From: Alphaproteobacteria bacterium
Lineage (GTDB): Bacteria; Pseudomonadota; Alphaproteobacteria; Reyranellales; Reyranellaceae
DNA: 8,566 nt
Assembly (NCBI GenBank): GCA_005884705.1
Contig: VBAF01000384.1
Span: 1,018-9,583 of the forward strand
Reading direction: 5' to 3'
A program made the translations under genes and the position numbers. Positions 6,892 through 8,566 of this stretch are shown here, piece by piece. Under the pieces are notes generated by a model, which made no database searches, was not told the DNA's origin, and saw only the letters and a list, made by a program, of their open reading frames with translations. Each line of letters begins with the position of its first letter. Within the stretch, counting starts at the first letter, position 1.

Positions 6892-8328
6892 ATGGTTAAA
6901 GCCATGGATTACGCTTGCGCCATGACGCCTCTCCTTGCCGAGATCGACGCTGCCTACGCCGCCTTCGCCCGGCAGGAGAACATCCCCGGCCTCGTCGCCG
7001 GGATCGTCCAGGATGGCGCGCTGGTCCATGTGACCGCCCTCGGCGTCGCCGACATCGAGGCGGGCCGCAAGGTCACGCCGGCCACCGTCTTCCGCATCGC
7101 CTCAATGACCAAGAGCATCACCGCGCTCGCGATCCTGTCGCTGCGCGACCGCGGCACGCTCGCGCTCGATGCGCCGCTCGCCGAGTACATCCCGCAGTTC
7201 GCGGCGGTCGCCCCGCCGACCCGCGACAGCGGCCCGCTGACGGTGCGGCATCTGCTCACCCACACGGCGGGCTTCGTGACCGACGATCCGTGGGGCGATC
7301 GCGTGCTCGGCATGTCGCCTGGGGCGCTCGATGCGCTGATCGCCGAGGGCCGGCTGTTCGCCCGCCCGCCCGGCCTTGCCTTCGAATACAGCAATCTCGG
7401 CTACGCGCTGCTCGGGCGTGTGCTGACCAATCTGAGCGGCGAGCCGTACCAGGCCTTTGTCCGGCGCACGATCCTGGAGCCGCTCGGCATGAGCCGCACC
7501 ACGTTCGACGCCCTCGCGGCGGCGCGCGACGACTTCGCCTGGGGCTACCGCTGCGACGACGGCGTCTTCTCGCGCGAGCGGGTCGAGCCCGACGGCGAAG
7601 TGGGAGCGATGGGCGGCCTCGCCACCACGGCCGGCGACTACGCCCGCTACGTCGCCTTCCTGTCGAGCGCCTGGCCGCCGCGTGACGATGCGGAGGCCGG
7701 GCCCGTGCGGCGCGCCAGCGTGCGCGAGATGGCATTGTTCCATGCGCCGCCGTTCCTGCCCGATCCCGTCGGCGGCCGCGCCGGGTCGGCGAGCGCCTAC
7801 GGCTATGGCCTGTTCGATGCCGACGATGCGACGCTGGGCCGGCGCCTGCATCATCCCGGCGGCCTGCCGGGCTACGGCTCCCACATGCTGTTCCTGCCCG
7901 AGACGGGCGTCGGCGTCTTCGCCTTCGGCAACCGCACCTACGCGCCGATGTCGCGCATCACCGTGCGCGCCGCCGAATTGTTCGTGGCAGCCCAGCCCAA
8001 GCCCGCGCCCGCGCCGCCATCGCCCTGGCTGAAGCGCGCCGTCGACGCCGTCGTCGCGGCCTACGCAGCCGGCCGCATCGAGACGGCCGAAGCGGTGTTC
8101 GCCGAGAACCTGCTGCTCGACACGCCGGCGCCTCTGCGCAACGCCGAGCTGGTCCGGCTGAAGCAGCAGTTGGGTGAGGGGAGGCTGGGGTCGATCGAAC
8201 CCACGCATGCCCTGGCGGGGCGCTTCGTGATGGCCTGCAACCGTGGGTGGCTGCGCGGCACGATTATCCTGTCGCCGGAGGCCGAGCCCGGCATCCAGAA
8301 GCTGACATTGGCTGCGGAGATGAGGTAA
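6892..8328 (+). CDS. Serine hydrolase of the beta-lactamase (class C/PBP-like) family
   Basis: The 478-residue protein belongs to the Pfam beta-lactamase clan of serine hydrolases, which includes esterases, D-amino-acid peptidases and class C beta-lactamases. The catalytic motifs are in order and correctly spaced: S-M-T-K at residues 71-74 (nucleophile Ser71, Lys74), Y-S-N at 166-168, and H-P-G-G at 321-324, the family's H-x-G version of the K-T-G motif. Supporting blocks are LTVRHLLTHTAGF and the LEPLGMSRTTF segment. Residues from about 375 form a separate C-terminal region (WLKRAVDAVVAAYAAGRIET onward, ending GTIILSPEAEPGIQKLTL), as in D-aminopeptidase-like members. No signal peptide is visible from any start, so a cytoplasmic location is likely. 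That argues against a true antibiotic-resistance enzyme. ATG 6892 was chosen because AAAGG lies 9 nt upstream; ATG 6904, 6922 and 6847 are also possible. It diverges from radC across 43 bp. The substrate is unknown. Confidence 0.9.
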   Translation: MVKAMDYACAMTPLLAEIDAAYAAFARQENIPGLVAGIVQDGALVHVTALGVADIEAGRKVTPATVFRIASMTKSITALAILSLRDRGTLALDAPLAEYIPQFAAVAPPTRDSGPLTVRHLLTHTAGFVTDDPWGDRVLGMSPGALDALIAEGRLFARPPGLAFEYSNLGYALLGRVLTNLSGEPYQAFVRRTILEPLGMSRTTFDALAAARDDFAWGYRCDDGVFSRERVEPDGEVGAMGGLATTAGDYARYVAFLSSAWPPRDDAEAGPVRRASVREMALFHAPPFLPDPVGGRAGSASAYGYGLFDADDATLGRRLHHPGGLPGYGSHMLFLPETGVGVFAFGNRTYAPMSRITVRAAELFVAAQPKPAPAPPSPWLKRAVDAVVAAYAAGRIETAEAVFAENLLLDTPAPLRNAELVRLKQQLGEGRLGSIEPTHALAGRFVMACNRGWLRGTIILSPEAEPGIQKLTLAAEMR

Positions 8329-8331
8329 TAT
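8302..8331 (+). promoter_or_regulatory. Possible sigma-70-type promoter for the last gene
   Basis: CTGACA (8302-8307) is separated by 18 nt from TAATAT (8326-8331). The -35 matches TTGACA in 5 of 6 positions and the -10 matches TATAAT in 4 of 6. It overlaps the end of the hydrolase gene and would start transcription about 30 nt before the ATG at 8370. It is unproven and read by eye. Confidence 0.33.
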
Positions 8332-8369
8332 CTAGTTGCAAAGGACGACACTATTACTCGGGGAATGAG

Positions 8370-8566
8370 ATGCGGCGACGTGCATTGGTGGGAATGGCGG
8401 CATTGATGCCTATCCGGACAGCTTTCGGTCAGTCCGCCGACATGCGCAGTTTTCGGAGACAGGTCCTCGGCATCCTGGAGCAGAAGTACCCGCAGTTGCG
8501 GGCGAAGGCGGGAAAGGAGGACAGCCTCATCGAGATCGACGCCGGCGCCATCGACCTGACAAACCT
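8370..8566 (+). CDS. Exported protein of unknown function, N-terminal fragment
   Basis: The gene begins at ATG 8370 and runs off the right edge; 65 codons are visible. GGGGAA (8360-8365) lies 4 nt upstream as a ribosome site. The protein starts with three Arg residues (MRRRALVGMAALMPIRTAFG), a moderately hydrophobic stretch, then Q-S-A, so it looks like a Sec or Tat signal peptide with cleavage after A-F-G or nearby. The consecutive Arg residues lack the rest of a clear twin-arginine motif. The mature part (VLGILEQKYPQLRAKAG, then a D-S-L-I-E-I-D segment and D-L-T-N) suggests an amphipathic helix followed by a beta-strand. I do not recognise the family. The hydrolase gene ends 41 bp upstream on the same strand, so read-through is possible. 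Confidence 0.7.
   Translation, partial: MRRRALVGMAALMPIRTAFGQSADMRSFRRQVLGILEQKYPQLRAKAGKEDSLIEIDAGAIDLTN

Overview
This is a G+C-rich window whose coding regions have strong third-position G/C bias. The gene families and codon use fit an alphaproteobacterium (Hyphomicrobiales/Rhodospirillales-like), but no single marker fixes the genus. It looks chromosomal. I see no tRNA, rRNA, CRISPR array, insertion sequence or attachment site.

Layout, left to right. On the minus strand a DUF72 gene (97-834) is followed 2 nt downstream by the start of an exported protein that runs off the left edge (1-94). Diverging from DUF72 across a 66-bp gap is a two-gene RND efflux operon: a periplasmic adaptor (901-2034), then, overlapping by 4 nt (GTGA), a HAE1-type inner-membrane pump (2031-5176). 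The pump reading frame is broken near 3057. A 249-bp gap with small inverted repeats leads to a short DUF5681-type gene (5426-5854). It converges on a minus-strand radC (5911-6848), which is also broken by a frameshift, near 6110. Between the two lie a hairpin and a 9-bp tandem repeat. Diverging from radC is a serine beta-lactamase-family hydrolase (6892-8328). The start of another exported protein (8370 onward) runs off the right edge.

How the parts work together. The adaptor and pump form one translationally coupled tripartite efflux module that lacks a local outer-membrane channel and regulator, so a channel encoded elsewhere would be needed. The remaining genes appear to be independent housekeeping or accessory genes.

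The most notable observation is that the two broken genes carry the same kind of lesion. Aligned by memory to their families, each lacks a short out-of-frame stretch of well-conserved coding sequence (about 13 nt in the pump, about 25 nt in radC), while both flanks remain intact and family-like. This is either very recent gene inactivation or an assembly artefact. I found no convincing evidence of an undescribed multi-gene system.
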